Shown: positions 41,435 to 54,800 of the stretch, in pieces
Layout: each line of letters begins with the position of its first letter
Position numbering within the stretch: the first letter of the stretch is position 1
Assembly: GCF_003171515.1 (NCBI RefSeq)
Contig: NC_089398.1
Coordinates: forward strand, 1,550,001-1,614,000
DNA from: Pyrenophora tritici-repentis
Lineage: Eukaryota > Ascomycota > Dothideomycetes > Pleosporales > Pleosporaceae
Direction of reading: 5' to 3'
DNA length: 64,000 nt
The notes under the pieces: model-generated
Database searches by the model: none
Seen by the model: only the letters and a program-made list of their open reading frames with translations
What the model was told of the DNA's origin: nothing
Program-made: the position numbers and the translations under genes

Positions 41435-41569
41435 CTAGTGTGCCTTAAAGCTCGACGGGATTATCATATTTTTAATGTAATCAGCTGTAAGCGGAGCAGG
41501 TGCGTTCTCCTAATAGACAAGAGAGTGCAGATGCGACAGATCAACCTTAGACTTTTTCTTAGGAGGCAT
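41435..41569 (-). pseudogene. Short decayed frame of unknown origin
   Basis: Minus-strand frame MPPKKKSKVDLSHLHSLVY, a TAG, then ENAPAPLTADYIKNM..., about 44 codons with a stop at a likely Trp/Gln. Looks like the start of a lost gene. Not identified. Confidence 0.35.
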
Positions 41570-41666
41570 TTCGATGTTGGGAGGAGAGAGACTCGATAAC
41601 AGGAGAGAGAGAATATTATAGAATAAGGAATAAGGAGGCGGGCTATTATTAGAAAGTTAATAGGCG

Positions 41667-42081
41667 TGTCAGATAATAGCACTGTTGTCAGATTGAGGCG
41701 AGGTTTTGCTCCATGATCGAGCCGATGGTGGTTGGGGAAGGACATGAGACCCCCAAACCAGGGCTAGCGCCGGGACTTAGTACTGCCAAGCCCGAGGCGA
41801 GGCCACCTCCCACAGACAGAGCCGTAGACAGAGACAGACAAGACAATACACTTGATCCGATCCCATAAAAAATCTGACAACTGTTGAAGATGAGAGCGTA
41901 CAGACGCTGGGTTAGACTAGCGCGACCTAGCATCTGTGAGAGCCAATCGGATCACAGGAAGGCTTGGCACCCCCTAGGTGTGCCCACAACCGTAGACAGA
42001 ACAAAGACACAATAAATCATCAATATCATCACCATCATTACCTATTTCATCAGTAATCCAGATGAGAGTGAATATCTGACA
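41667..42081. repeat. Solo LTR (TGTCAGAT...ATCTGACA)
   Basis: 415 bp, flanked by the 5-bp duplication AGGCG (41662-41666 and 42082-42086). Ends resemble those of Copia-3 LTRs but the body is longer and different. Confidence 0.85.
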
Positions 42082-42164
42082 AGGCGCTATTATTAGAACA
42101 GAGCACACTAAGCTCTAAAGCGTATGCATTTTCTAGTGCTTAATGTCCGTTAACAGTCTAAAGT

Positions 42165-42328
42165 TGTCAGATAGCAGGGTTACTCGACGTTGGCAGCAAC
42201 CAATCAGCGTAGAGAGGATCAGTGCGCCCCTCAAGAGGGCCACAAGCGCGGACACACGATAGACAGAACACAATACACACAATCATCAACATCCATCACT
42301 TTTGTGCAATATCTCATTATATCTGACA
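42165..42328 (+). repeat. 5' LTR of Copia-3
   Basis: 164 bp, reads identical to 47246-47409. Confidence 0.95.
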
Positions 42329-42373
42329 ATTAAGAGTCTCACTGCCTCAATAACGAGCGATAAAACCACGAAA

Positions 42374-43708
42374 ATGGCAACAATCCAGACCCAACGGGAC
42401 GCGACGGTCATCCTCACCGACTCAAGCAACTGGATCCCTTGGTACCGCCAACTTAAGCTGAAATGCCAGTCGCAAGGCATTTGGCCACTGTTGGACCCCG
42501 AAGGAGTGCGACTCCAGCGCATCCAACCGGAGGCTCCGCTACCCCCAGACATTTCGCAGTATGAACCGTCAAGTAGCCCCTCAGCTGCCTCATCGCATAC
42601 CACCCGAAACGCTAGAGGCAACACGCGAGGATCAGCACAAGACACTACAGAAATGTCGACAACAACCTCACGAATCCCCACTATACCAACGCGAGTGTCA
42701 GAACTCTCAGAGAAAGGACAAGAAGCGTATAAGGAGGATCGCGACGACTACAAGCTGCGCCTTGAGTCATACAAAATACGGGAGAGGGACTATCAAGAAG
42801 AAAGCAACAAAATCTCAAAGATGGTCGAACACATCCTTACAACCGTAACACCCCATTTACAACTTAGCTGTTGCGCCGAGAACGGCACGCCGCGCGACTG
42901 GATAACCGCCCTCCAAGACACAGTTGGAGTGGATGAAGACGAGGAGAGAGCGCGAGCACGAGAGAGATACCAAGCCGCACTCAAGCCAATGCGTTCAACC
43001 ACAAACTGGGAGACGTGGCTAAATGAATACGATCAGGCTGCAACTCGAGCTGAAACCCTTGAGGTGGCCGAGGTTATGCAAACACAAGCCGTAATAGACG
43101 ACTTCCTAGGCTCCGTATCTAAAATGGCATCAACCTGGACCGCAGGGTTCCAAGGGCCAGGGTACGATAAGAAAGCCATGAATAGGAAAAGGATGATGAA
43201 ACTCTTCCGTGAATATATGAGTCTTCAATATCCATCAAGAGGGAAGCCAAAGAGCGCCTTCGCGGTAGGAGACTTATACGCGGCGAGCGGTGAACCCGAC
43301 TCGGACACACTGAGGGACGCCTCTAGTGTGGAATTAAGAGCGCCATCCAACCAAGGCCGGGGAAACCCTAGGCAATCAAACAAACGCAAGATGGATGGTC
43401 AAAGTACCAGAACCAAGCAGATCCCGGAGAGGAATTCAGCGAAAGCTGGAGACATATGTCCTGCCTGTGAACAGCGTCATGAGATATCTGACTGCTACTA
43501 TGTGAACAAAGCCAAGGCACCTGAATGGTTCAAGCCAAATCGAGGCATCGCAAGATTAGTACAGTACAAACTTGAAAATGACACCAACTTACAGAGAACG
43601 ATGCAGGAAATGTCCCCAGAGACTAAACGACCTCGATTCTCGACAACGTCACGATCGATTACACCTCATATCAAGACATCACAAACACCGGACGCAGTCA
43701 TTGAATGA
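42374..43708 (+). CDS. Copia-3 Gag
   Basis: About 444 residues from ATG 42374 (MATIQTQRDATVIL), the first Met outside the LTR. Typical Copia Gag opening (SNWIPWYRQLKLKC), a central helical region (NWETWLNEYDQAATRAE) and a basic C-terminal part. That part holds a degenerate zinc motif CPACEQRHEISDCYYV, which lacks the classical CCHC spacing. It ends at TGA 43706-43708 followed directly by CTAG, a strong readthrough context, and pol continues in the same frame. Confidence 0.9.
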   Translation: MATIQTQRDATVILTDSSNWIPWYRQLKLKCQSQGIWPLLDPEGVRLQRIQPEAPLPPDISQYEPSSSPSAASSHTTRNARGNTRGSAQDTTEMSTTTSRIPTIPTRVSELSEKGQEAYKEDRDDYKLRLESYKIRERDYQEESNKISKMVEHILTTVTPHLQLSCCAENGTPRDWITALQDTVGVDEDEERARARERYQAALKPMRSTTNWETWLNEYDQAATRAETLEVAEVMQTQAVIDDFLGSVSKMASTWTAGFQGPGYDKKAMNRKRMMKLFREYMSLQYPSRGKPKSAFAVGDLYAASGEPDSDTLRDASSVELRAPSNQGRGNPRQSNKRKMDGQSTRTKQIPERNSAKAGDICPACEQRHEISDCYYVNKAKAPEWFKPNRGIARLVQYKLENDTNLQRTMQEMSPETKRPRFSTTSRSITPHIKTSQTPDAVIE

Positions 43709-46700
43709 CTAGATGGACGCGAAATCTCAAGAATTGATGAGGGCACGATGAAAGCGGCATTCAGCGCAAGCCAACAAGGATATCCATTAAAGGATGCCTT
43801 CATCCTGGATTCCGGCTCGACTACGCACATCTGCAACGACCTCTCAAGAATTGAAGACGTACGCCCGTCGACGCCAGGGGACTACATCTGGGCCGGCAGT
43901 TCCAAAGTCTGGATACGAGGATACGGAGCTGTCACATTGACAACAGAGGGATCTCAGGACAAACAAGCCTTGCACATTGTCAACGTTGCGTGGTGTCCAG
44001 ACTTCCTCTGCAGCCTAGTATCATTCAGGCTACTCCGACGACAAGGAATATGGTGGGACAATCGGGAAGATCCAACAAGCCTGCGACGATGGGATGGAAC
44101 AATTATTGCTATCCTATCGGAACGCCATGGGCAATGGATTATCGAAGACACCACTCCATTCGACTCAGCCTTCCATGTGCGTATGAATCGAACCAAGCGA
44201 TCACCACAAAGGGCGACAGCCATGCTATGGCATAAACGACTAGGACATCCAGGGCCATCCGCTATTGAACACCTCATACAGCAATCTGAGGGGTGAGGAT
44301 CAAAGGAATCACCACAGTACAATGTGACGCCTGCGGCAGATCAAAGTCGAAGCGCCAAATAAGAAGGGCGCTAAGACTAAATGACGAAGGTCCTGGAGAA
44401 AGAATTGCAATCGACTTCCATGAGTACGAGGCGGACAGCTTCACTAAGGAAAAGAGTCAGATGCTAATAACTTGCCGAAACTCCCGATACGTTTGGGATT
44501 TCTACTTCAAAGACAATAGGCCAGCACGCTCTATTATTCGCCTATTAGCCCTCTTTATCCAATTTATGAAGAAACAGTTCAACATTACGGTCAAGGTCAT
44601 TGAAACAGACAACGAGATCGTCACAGTTAAGCAAGAAGTCGAGAAATGGTGCACGTCCCTATCAATCAGACTCGAGCCTTCCGCTCCAGACACACAAGCG
44701 CAGAACGGAGGAGCCGAACGCTCAGGGGGTGTGATAAAAGAAAAGGCACGCGCAATTCGACTAGATGCGAATCTTCCATGGGAACTCTGGCCAGAGATAA
44801 CCAGAGCGGCGGTATACCTATACAATCGAACGCCAAATTATCCAAACAAGTGGAAATCGCCTTACGAAATATTCTTCACGCGCGCAGCTGCCACAAATGG
44901 CATAGTCACCGGACCCCGAAGACCAAACCAAGCTCATCTGAGAGCATATGGGTGCAAAGCCTTTGCAATGACAGACGATACCCACCGAGGAAAGTCAAGG
45001 CTGCAACGGCTGGACCCAAAAGCCTGGATTGGGTATCTTGTGGGATATCAGTCAACAAACATCTACCGCATCTGGATCCCATCCATGGCAAAGGTAATCA
45101 GCACTCGCGACGTAGTGTTTAACGAAGAAACAATCTTCAACGGCAAGACTGAGGACCTGATGGACAATCTCATGCACAACACCCTAGAGGAAATCGCAAC
45201 TTGGGTGAGAACAGTCGAACTCCCAGGTACTCAGAGCCAACAAGCAGAAACCGAGACGTTCTACGAGGACGATACGACGCAGGAAGAGAGCCCGCGCACT
45301 CAGAAAACCAGATACCACCAAGGAAGGAAGGTGGTAGAGGCATATCTAACCCCGCCACCAACTCCTCCACCTGTGGCCTTGCTAGTTCAAGGAGAGGTGA
45401 ACAACGAGGATATGACGAACATGTCCAACCAATCAACATCAATGACCAATCCATGGGCAGCCGCATTCATGGCCGGCACCGAATCAGGACACATTGGTCA
45501 ACACGAAGGAAAGCCAATCGACAAGGCTCAGGTGAAGAGACTGCTATCCAAGGGAATCAAGCCCCATCGCAACCAGCTACCGCCACTCCCAACAGCATAC
45601 TCAAAGCTGGAAGACCATCCACTATACGAAATGTTCAAGGAAGCAGAAAAGACACACCTTCAGAGTCACCAACAAATGAAGTCATGGACTGAGGTCCAAG
45701 CATCACCAGTCAAACGAGCAGGGCACCAGATCCTAGACTGTATGTGGGTATACACCTACAAACTCGACAAGCATCACCGCCTCATCAAATGTAAGGCAAG
45801 ATTGGTGGTAAGAGGAGACCAACAACGCAACATCACCTCCCAAGACACATACGCAGCAACATTGGCAGGACGCTCATTCAGAATGCTCATGGCAATCGCC
45901 GCCAAATACGATCTTGAGCTAAAGCAATACGACGTCACTAATGCTTTTGTGCATGCTGCAATCGACAGAGAAATATACATGAGGATGCCAAAAGGGTATC
46001 AGAAGCCTGGCACTCTACTCAAAGTGCGAAAGGCACTGTATGGGCTCCGGATCTCACCATTACTGTGGCAGAAAGAATTCACTGCAACTCTTGCTTCGAT
46101 AGGGTTTCAACAAATACCACAGGAGCCATGCTGCATGATCAAAGACGGAGTTATCATCTTCTTCTATGTGGACGACATCATCGTTGCGTACCATTCAAAG
46201 CAAGAATCAGAGGCCATGAAGGCCATCAACCGGATCCAAGAAAAATACGCTTGTACGGGAGGAGATAACTTACAGTGGTTTCTCGGCGTAGAGGTCATGC
46301 GCAATCGCAAGCAGAAGACCATACAGCTATCTCAAGCCGCATACGCAGACAAAATCAGCCAACTAGCAAGCCGACAAGACATCAGACATGACACGCCGAT
46401 GTCAGGCATGGAACTCAGACCCAGGAGTGACCTAGCAGAGCCGTCCGAGATCAACCGCTACCAGCGCAAGATTGGCTCGCTTCTATTCGCTGCAGTCACA
46501 ACAAGACCCGACATAGCCTTTGCAACATCACGACTTGCTCGCTTCCTAGTCAATCCAAGTACAGAACACCAGGACGCTGCAGACCGTGTGCTCCTGTACC
46601 TCAAGAAAACAGAATCCCTAGCCCTCGAACTCGGTAGAGGCGATGGCCTTGAGGTAGCAAGTGACGCATCGTTTGCAGACAACACACTAGACAGGAAAAG

Positions 46701-47190
46701 CTCGCAGGGATACGCAATTAAGCTGTTCGGAGGACTCATCGCTTGGAGAGCAAGTAAGCAAGATACTGTGACAACATCAACAACAGAAGCAGAGCTGCTT
46801 GCCCTATCACAAGTTGCTAAGGAGGCAATCTTTACGTCGCGGTTGTTGAAGGAGCTTCAGGTAAACCTAAGCAATCCAATTATCACAATCAAGTGCGACA
46901 ATACCCAGACAATCCGTCTAGTAAATGAAGACGTTGCCAAATTGCAAACAAAGCTTCGGCACGTTGACATACACAATCATTGGCTACGACAAGAAGTTAC
47001 CCGAAAGACGATCAAGGTAGAGTATGTTCCGTCTGACAACATGATCGCAGACGGATTCACCAAGTCACTGCCAGCCAATAAATGGGCCAGTTTCCTTGAT
47101 CAGTTGGGACTTGTTAAACGCAAAGAATCCCCGTTGAAAGAAGCTGAGCTTGAGAAGTTGCAGGAGCATCTGGAAGGCCTCTATATGTAG
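43709..47190 (+). CDS. Copia-3 Pol (protease, integrase, RT, RNase H), one frameshift
   Basis: Continues the gag frame after TGA, so expression needs readthrough. Protease FILDSGSTTHICND and GAG-preintegrase WHKRLGHPGPSAIEHL end at TGA 44294-44296. The rest continues in the -1 frame from about 44293, as if one G were missing from the G4 run 44290-44293. Integrase: zinc pair CDACGRSKSKRQ, Asp in AIDFHEYEAD, Asp in IETDNEI, Glu in NGGAERSGGVIKEK. RT: QYDVTNAFVHA and catalytic FFYVDDIIVAY. RNase H: ASDASFADNTLDRKSSQGYA, TTEAELLALSQVAKEA, KCDNTQTI and VEYVPSDNMIADGFTK. All catalytic residues are retained. Confidence 0.9.
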
Positions 47191-47245
47191 GATCGATTAA
47201 CCAGTTTACGCAGCTTGCAATCAGGGCTTCCAAGCTGAGGGGGTG

Positions 47246-47409
47246 TGTCAGATAGCAGGGTTACTCGACGTTGGCAGCAACCAATCAGCGTAGAGAGGAT
47301 CAGTGCGCCCCTCAAGAGGGCCACAAGCGCGGACACACGATAGACAGAACACAATACACACAATCATCAACATCCATCACTTTTGTGCAATATCTCATTA
47401 TATCTGACA
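47246..47409 (+). repeat. 3' LTR of Copia-3
   Basis: 164 bp, reads identical to 42165-42328, followed by AAAGT. Confidence 0.95.
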
Positions 47410-47414
47410 AAAGT

Positions 47415-50400
47415 AAGCTGTAGTAGGCGCTGTGCCGTAAACTAACAACAGGATCGCGATAACTAAAAACAGTTACTAAACTAGTTAATTAACCTCGAAG
47501 CGTTACAACAAGAATTGACGGATCGCGAGAGAGATGCTATTCTCGACGTCCTATGGTCGTATGTGGTAGTTTGCACATTTATTGCTAATTTATCGTCTAT
47601 CATCAATGATAACAGACAAGCCTGTAGAAGCGAAAGGTGGGTGATGGTGAGGTGAACAGTCAGCGTACTAGACACTCTTATTACAGTGACCCGCTCGCTC
47701 ATGTCTTTACAAAACGAGGCGAAGTAAACAAATGGAGAAATCTTGTTATGATAGAACAACAAAATAGACTAGTAGAGACTAGTCATTTCGTTGAGGTTAG
47801 AGTGAATACGCATTGACCACGGCTCGTGATAAGACGGGTACGGGACGGAAAAGCAAGGTTCTGTTGCCGTGATGGAATGGATAGTAGATTTTTGAGGCCA
47901 AGGTACCGTTGTATTGTCAAAAGGAAAGTGGAACGTATTGATTCTTGGCATTAGGGTCTACGTAATCGTGTATGATGTTGCAAAATCTCGGAACAGACGA
48001 ACCGCCCCCAATTGCCCCCAGTGTAAAAGCATGTAACGTATCACAATCGACAGATGTGGCGTGTTGTCCATGTATCACCGTCATGAAAAGTGGTAAGCGG
48101 ATGGTAGACGCGGTAGTGAAGCTACCATGACGCGTGATTTAACTTAATGACAATGTAGAATGTCATTGTAAAGGTCCGATACTTCCCGTGGCTACCCACA
48201 TCATGAGGGAAGCGGGGGTGAGTAGAGGACAGGGTGTGTATGCAATTACCTTGTCTCCCGGAGTGTGACTCCTCGCTAGACAGTATTCCAGGGGTAGGTT
48301 TCCCCAAAGAAGCCAGGGGAGGGGTTTGCGTCCAGGTCTGAGGCTGCACAGATGTGAATGTGGTATCACCGTGGCTTGTGTGAGGAGCGCAGGGACACGT
48401 TCAAGTACGTTCTCGGGGAAGGGAGCTTTTTCTCGAGTTGTTGGATACGCTGGTTGGGAAAGACCAACGGAGATTTCGAAAAAGTTTGAAAGAGCAGTGT
48501 TTGCAGAACAACTCGCCACAGGGCAAGACTGAAGTTTGAGCCGAGGCTAATGTTTAGCAAGCAGGACGCTAGGTCGTCGCTTGTGGTATGTAGATTGAAT
48601 GTTTAATTCGATGCCCATCGGTGAGAGCAGGCATGCGTGCGGGGGTTAAACTTTGTCATGTTCCAATTCTCGTACACCGTATGCAAGTCATAGTCGTTCT
48701 GTGCTTAGGACGAGATCCACGTAGACTACTGACAGACGCTTATGGCCCGGATTGACACTCACAAAGGGAAGTGACAAGACGTGGACGGGTTGAGGATCGT
48801 CGTGCTCAAGGAAAACCTTTGTTCCTTGTTTCACGTGGTCAACCGAGATTTGTTAGGCTTTTTCACCCGTGCTGTGGGGAAATGCCCAATTTCGATCTGC
48901 CGGCATGATCGATCGCGAGATGTTGCCGCTTTGCGAATTTCGGTGTCTGCTTCATTTTGGAATAGAGCTGGCATCAACGGCTGATTAGCCAGCAGCATGA
49001 GGAGACAAGCGCAACGGCCATGATGTAGACTGAAACTTGACCTTGCTTGAACGCGGTGGGCGTATCTGATTGTTGGAATGTCCGTCTTAGCCGAGTGGGC
49101 TGAACGTGATCTGCATCCAGAACATCGGGGCGACGGGGGACAAGACCAGGCTCGGGCTTATATATTATAGGGGTGTTTTGCCAATATTGAGACAAACGTT
49201 GAAATCCACGCCGGCCGTCGGATGCGTGGAGTCCCTTCCGTTGTCGATAAGGCGACAACGATGATGCCTGTAAGGGAATCTGACGGAACTCTTGGGAAAC
49301 GTGAATGGCGCGTCCGGACCGCAGTCAGACCTTCCGCGGTAAGACATGTCGGAAGTGTGAAACAAGTTAAGAGTCTGGTGGGTCGAGGCTGCAGTACAGT
49401 ATGGAATTAAAATTTGGATAGACGGGCAGCCACAGCTACTAGAGCGCGTGGTGTTTCTTGTCAATAGCGGCTGGGACCAAGGTGCGTCTTGATGGCGTGG
49501 TGCTAAGACTGAGACTAGCAAATGGGGAGTTGCCGGCTGGCAGGTACGCCGATCCTGGTGCAATTTCGCGGACGGGCTGGAGATGATCATGGTCAGCCAC
49601 GGCGTCAGGGAGTAGATGAGGGGCATTTTGCTGGCTTGTCAGTAGCGGAAGGATTGATGAGAAAGTTTTACTAACTTTTCAAAGATGCCTGTCGTGCATT
49701 TGGTTGAGAGGTGGTAAGGAGGTCACAGTTGGAAAAGGAACCTTGGAAGACATTTGACGTGGTCGTGCTTCAAGCGAACTGTGCTAGGCGAAATATCGGA
49801 TTCTACTTTTTACGAAAACACGGGGCCCGCGTGTTGAACCGAATTGAGCTCGGCAACGCCAGAAAAAGTAATCAGACGTGAGATGTTGACTCGTTGGGGT
49901 AGAGCGGACAGCGGTGCGTGCGATAGGAACTATGCAGTTCCAATATTTGGTTTTGTTTGCGGGCGAGAAACCGCTGTGTACACTTGCTCGAGTGTCTGGT
50001 TGCAGGAACTGGAGCTATCGCCGTCCGTGTGTTCCTACCAGTATCACAGGGGGGGGCGGAGGACATGGGCACGCGGGGGATGACACGACAGTTGGACTAG
50101 GTGCACGGAAATAGACGTCGCCGGACCCAGTAAGCAGGAGCGCAGAGGAATGGGCGGCCGTATCCATATAAAGCCTATCGGGCGAACTGGGTATTGCAGT
50201 TACAGCATCATCATACTCAGGCGTGCGATTCTGGCAGGAAAGGGGCATGAAGGATGTACAGTATGACAGGTCACAGCAGGCGGTTAGGCCAGGGGGACCG
50301 AAGCTATCGGAACCACGACCAGGATGGTACGGGTGATTTGTTCGCTTCATTGTGCGTCCCGATGTTAGCGGCTTCAGGTCGGCCATGGGCGTTTGTAGCT

Positions 50401-51804
50401 TTTGGATCACCTCGTCTCCCCGCACCGTGGGAATGACGCGTGTAGGCTAACGATTGGGTGCATGATAAGTTGTCGCAGCCTGTGAGCTGAGGAGGCGGGG
50501 GGCGGAGGTTGATGATGTATCGGGTGATTGCAAAGCAAAAGAGAACTTGTCTTGGAAAAAAGAACAACGCAAGGCGGCGTGCCTCTCGAATGACTGTATT
50601 GGGGAAGCAGGGGTCTTTCAGCCCCTCCCGACGCATGCAAGGTACCGGCTGCACGCTCAGGGCAGTCAGCTGATTGGGCGGGGATGCTGACGGCGCGACG
50701 CAGTGTCGAGTTCATGATGCTTTTTATCGTTACAGCTTGTTGTTTTGCCGACCAACGGCCTGCGAGACTGAGGCAGGACAAGGTAAGAAGCTTTTTGCGA
50801 TGCGACGCGACGCGATTGACGTGCAGCTGCAAAAGGTGCATGAGGCTGGGGCTGGGCTGGACAGTGTGCAGTAGCAGAGGGAGGTGGCAATGATGACGGT
50901 GGTGAAGCAGAGGCGAGAGTTTGTGAGTCCCCTCCCGCCGCAGTCCCTTCTCGTGGTTGTCGCCCGGCCTCGCTGCGACGGCGCGGGTTTGGCCTCGCCG
51001 GCGCATCAATGGCTCGTCGTGGCGGCAGTCAAGTCGTCAGTCGATATCGGCTTGTTAGCATTGGGGCCCGGGCGCTGTGCCCTCTCCCTGCAGCGTCATG
51101 TCGCCAGCGGCCAGCGTCTTTGCCAGGCGCCAATGCACGGCGCGGAAATGAAGCTAGCGGACAAAGGAAGCCCCCCTGTACATGGTGAAAATGCTTGTCA
51201 CTCCCCAGAGGCCCAATATGTCCATAGCTCGTGGGACCCGCTCTACCTATCTCTTCTGTCGCGAGATGTGCCTGCTGCCTGTGTTGCATTCCCTTCTTCA
51301 CCACGGCCGCACTCCGCAGCGCGCGTGCACACTCTCTTTCACCCTGAACCTTTGACCGTCCTCACCGGCTATACACGCTCCTTACCTTTCGATAATCTAT
51401 TGTTTTTACCAATTGCCGCGAGCCGAAGCCCATCGACACCCGCTCACCAATCGGTCCCGAACCGCTACACGCCCAGCCTTTCCTTGCAATCCGCATATTC
51501 ACTTTCAACTTGAACACGTGCCCGACTTTACATTCCTTTCGTCTTTAGCGACTTTGGCCCATTACTCTGTTGTTCCTGCCCCCACTACATGTCCGCGCCT
51601 GCTCCTTCCTCCCAGTTCGAATCGCCTTGTTCGCACCTTCCCTACGCCAGATAGCTGTGCAGTGACGACCTGCCAGCGCGCAATCACACCCTACAGCTCA
51701 GCCTAGCTGTTGCCATTTGTAAGATATTACCCTGGTCCTGCCATTGCGAGGTGCCTGCACCGTGGCTGCTGCCCGGTGCGACCTAGCGTCCTGTTTACTA
51801 ATAC
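47415..51804. other. Long gene-poor intergenic region
   Basis: The first few hundred bases are decayed repeat flank; from about 47.8 kb base composition looks like normal single-copy fungal DNA. Several open frames exist at 49-51 kb on both strands, but they are short, overlapping and show no recognisable domain. The last ~500 bp are C/T-rich and probably form the promoter and 5' leader of the gene at 51805. Confidence 0.5.
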
Positions 51805-54800
51805 ATGTCACAGCACACTATGAACCGCTGGCTGAACAGGAAAAAAGATGGCGCCGCCGACGATGCGGCTGCCGCAAAGAAGAGCAAGAAGAGCAAGAAG
51901 GGGCAAGAGGAGCCCAAACCTGAGTTCGACCTCAATGCCGTCCTCCCCAAAGCAGACGACTTCAGGACGAGCTTGATCATGCCTGGGCTTTCAACACGCT
52001 TCAGCATGTTAAGAGAGCAAGACGACCCCTCTTCCGTAATTGGCAAGGCCAGCGACGACAGCGTGCTCCAACCGAAACGGCAATCGCGTCTCCACGAGTT
52101 CGGCTTCGTTCCCGGTGGTCTCTCCGACATTGCCGAAGTCTCCTCGCTCAATGGCTCCATACGACGACCCTTTGCAAACGAGCGAACAAACTCCTTCGAC
52201 AGCAGCCAGACCGATGATGGCGCAGGTAGCGTCATGACGCGAGCGAGACCTGGTGAGGGCAACATCTTGTTTGGTGGGCGGCAGAAAATCTACATGATTT
52301 CAAACACAAACAGCAAGGGCACTGGGCGAACACTCTACGACGACGATGTCAACATGTCAGCCTACCAACGTCTGCGCCAGGAAGAAAAGGAGAGGCTGAG
52401 GCAACAAGCCGAAGACGACGAGGAACGCCGTTCCGAGCCCTCGAGTCCTACCGAGCTCAGTCGTAAGAGAGAGACTTCATCATCCACAAACTCAGGCACC
52501 GTCGATGCACGCACATCTACCACCGCCACCTCGATAGCTTCCCAAGGCGCCAACTCAGTAAGCGTGACATCGCCTACCTTTTCCCCAACCATGTCATCTC
52601 CGGATCTGAGCCGAAACACCACCAAACGGAGATTATACGACAACGGACTGGACCAGCAAATTCAAGACCAACAGTCCTCGGCCATGAGCAGACTCAACTC
52701 TATACAACGAGCCCGAGCACCAACAGGACGATCCACGCCACCCATCGGTCAGGCACGGTCAGCAACCAACCTCAACGACCGTTTTGCCCGTGGCCCCGGA
52801 TTCCGATCAGACAGCCCAAACGCCCTTGGCTACCCTGGAATCAGTAGAAACAACTCTGTAGAGTCTAGCCCAGTTCTTAATCGTGCACAATCACCAGCCC
52901 TGACAAGCCCTGTCATCAGTGAAAGCGACGAGGCGTATACACTAAACGCTGCCCTCCAGCCCAACGATCGAGGCAAGGCCACTGCTATGGGGGCTTTCAA
53001 CAAGCCCAAGGAAGCATTCAGTGAAGAGCAATATGCCGAGCGTCTACGTCACTTGCAACAGGACCGTGAGGTGCGCGAAACGCCCACAACTCAGCTTCAG
53101 AAATCACCATCTCAGAAACCTTCACTGAGGGAACGTGCAGAACAACAAAGACGGAAGCGAGCTGAAAGTGACGCCAAATCACGAGAACGGTCGGAATCGC
53201 CTGCTGGGCACCAGCCGGCATCCTCTGCTTTCTCAAGATTCCAAACTGCTGCTAGTCAAATGAGGACCACAGGCCCAGGGACGCCAACATCACCACCAAC
53301 ACCGCCTCCAACGCAGAAATTGCCTGCAGTTCCATCTCATGGCAGACAATCCCCGGATGACGACAGTAAATCAACCTTCTTGGCCTCGCCAGATGACAGT
53401 GACGATGAGGAAGAAAGGGTTAGGCCACCGATCCCTACCCGGAGATATGAGAACCTTCCAGTAGCAACTGGACCCGCGCCTTCCATGTTCGAACACCCTG
53501 CTTTCCGCTCCCGGACGACGTCAGATGAAGAGGTGCATCGAAGTGATCCTGCTGTTTACAGTCCATTGTCACCTCAAGATTCAGCTCATGCCAATGATTC
53601 ACGGAAACCGAGCGGTATGGATGTAGATTCCCCCACCCTTGGTCCCGACACCGGCGGACTTAGTGGCATGATTCGACAGCACTTGCGCAATGTTAGCAAT
53701 GTCTCATCAAACTACGGGGAACCAGGACCACCTGTCATGAGTCCACCCGTCACGGGTCCGCCCATGGGTCTTGCAATTCAGACACAAAACTACGGCTTGC
53801 AACGCCGCCAACCGGGATCTGACTCAGCTACACCAGCTCCCTCAACCCACAGCCACTCCAACCCCTGGGACTTGGACGACATTGACAACCCATACCGCGA
53901 TGAACATGGTAGCATGACCTCAACCAGCCCCAGTGATGGACCACGGTCGAATCCGCTTATCATGAGTGCTACGGAGCCAAAGAGCAACGACTCCTGGGAC
54001 CTCACCCCCCGACGGAATCATGAGCGTATCGCTAGTAACGAGACAGAGGCTGAGCATGAGGCGTTTCAGCGTGACCTTGCGCAAAGGCAGCGTCTGATCC
54101 AAGAGAATCTTCGTGCCAAGGCAGAAGGTCGGTCTCTTAGTCCTGCACCTGGACCATCTGGAGGCTTGAAGAACGCGTTGAACATGCTCCGCGCAAAGTC
54201 GAGCCGTGAATCATTCGCCACAGTGGACGTCTCTAGCAAGTCGGTGAGGAAACTCGCCCTTGGCGGAGCTTCTGGGAATGTCAGCAGCATCTCACTCGCC
54301 GGTCAGAATGGAGGTGATGTGGCAGGTCTACGATCGAAGCCGTCACGACTCCTTCAACAAAGCGAGCAGGATGCTCAGCGTGAACATGAATACCGACAAC
54401 GGTCAGGAACGGATAGCAATCGGACTGGTCGTCCCACAGGTCGATCCGGGCCCATGTCTACCAGAAGCTCGACACGAGAGCGTTCGAGTTCTGGAACGTC
54501 TTCAGGCCGTTCTCGTAGCCGTACCGACCAGTACCGTGATGACTTGGACCAAGCCATGACCGAGGGGTCGCGAGGCGCATACCCAGCCAACACGCTCCCA
54601 TCGGTTTCTGGATACAGCGCTCATTCTACACCGCCACTTCCTACCGAAAGACCGTCTCTTGATTCGCAGGGTCGTATGCGGTCGCGTAGCAACAGCAAAA
54701 CCACTGCCGCAAACTATTTCGAGTCAAAACATCTTCAGCCCATCCAAACCAATGGCGGAGCAGGCCAAAATTCTCGCTCCCCTCTTCAGGGCAAGTTCTC

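Larger units (their letters stand above)
42165..47409 (+). mobile_element. Copia LTR retrotransposon (Copia-3), recent insertion
   Basis: 164-bp LTRs at 42165-42328 and 47246-47409 read as identical (TGTCAGATAG...ATCTGACA). 5-bp duplication AAAGT (42160-42164 and 47410-47414). Gag and pol lie in one frame separated by a TGA, then one apparent single-base loss at 44290-44293. The polypurine tract CTGAGGGGGTG lies directly before the 3' LTR. Confidence 0.95.

Noticed and set aside
41686..42081. LTR starting at the TGTCAGATTGAGG at 41686
   Set aside because: No target duplication with that start. Starting 19 bases earlier at 41667 gives a perfect 5-bp AGGCG duplication.
49165..51513. Open frames of 90-210 codons upstream of the 51805 gene
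   Set aside because: They overlap each other on both strands, have biased shadow-like composition and no recognisable domain or plausible splice structure.
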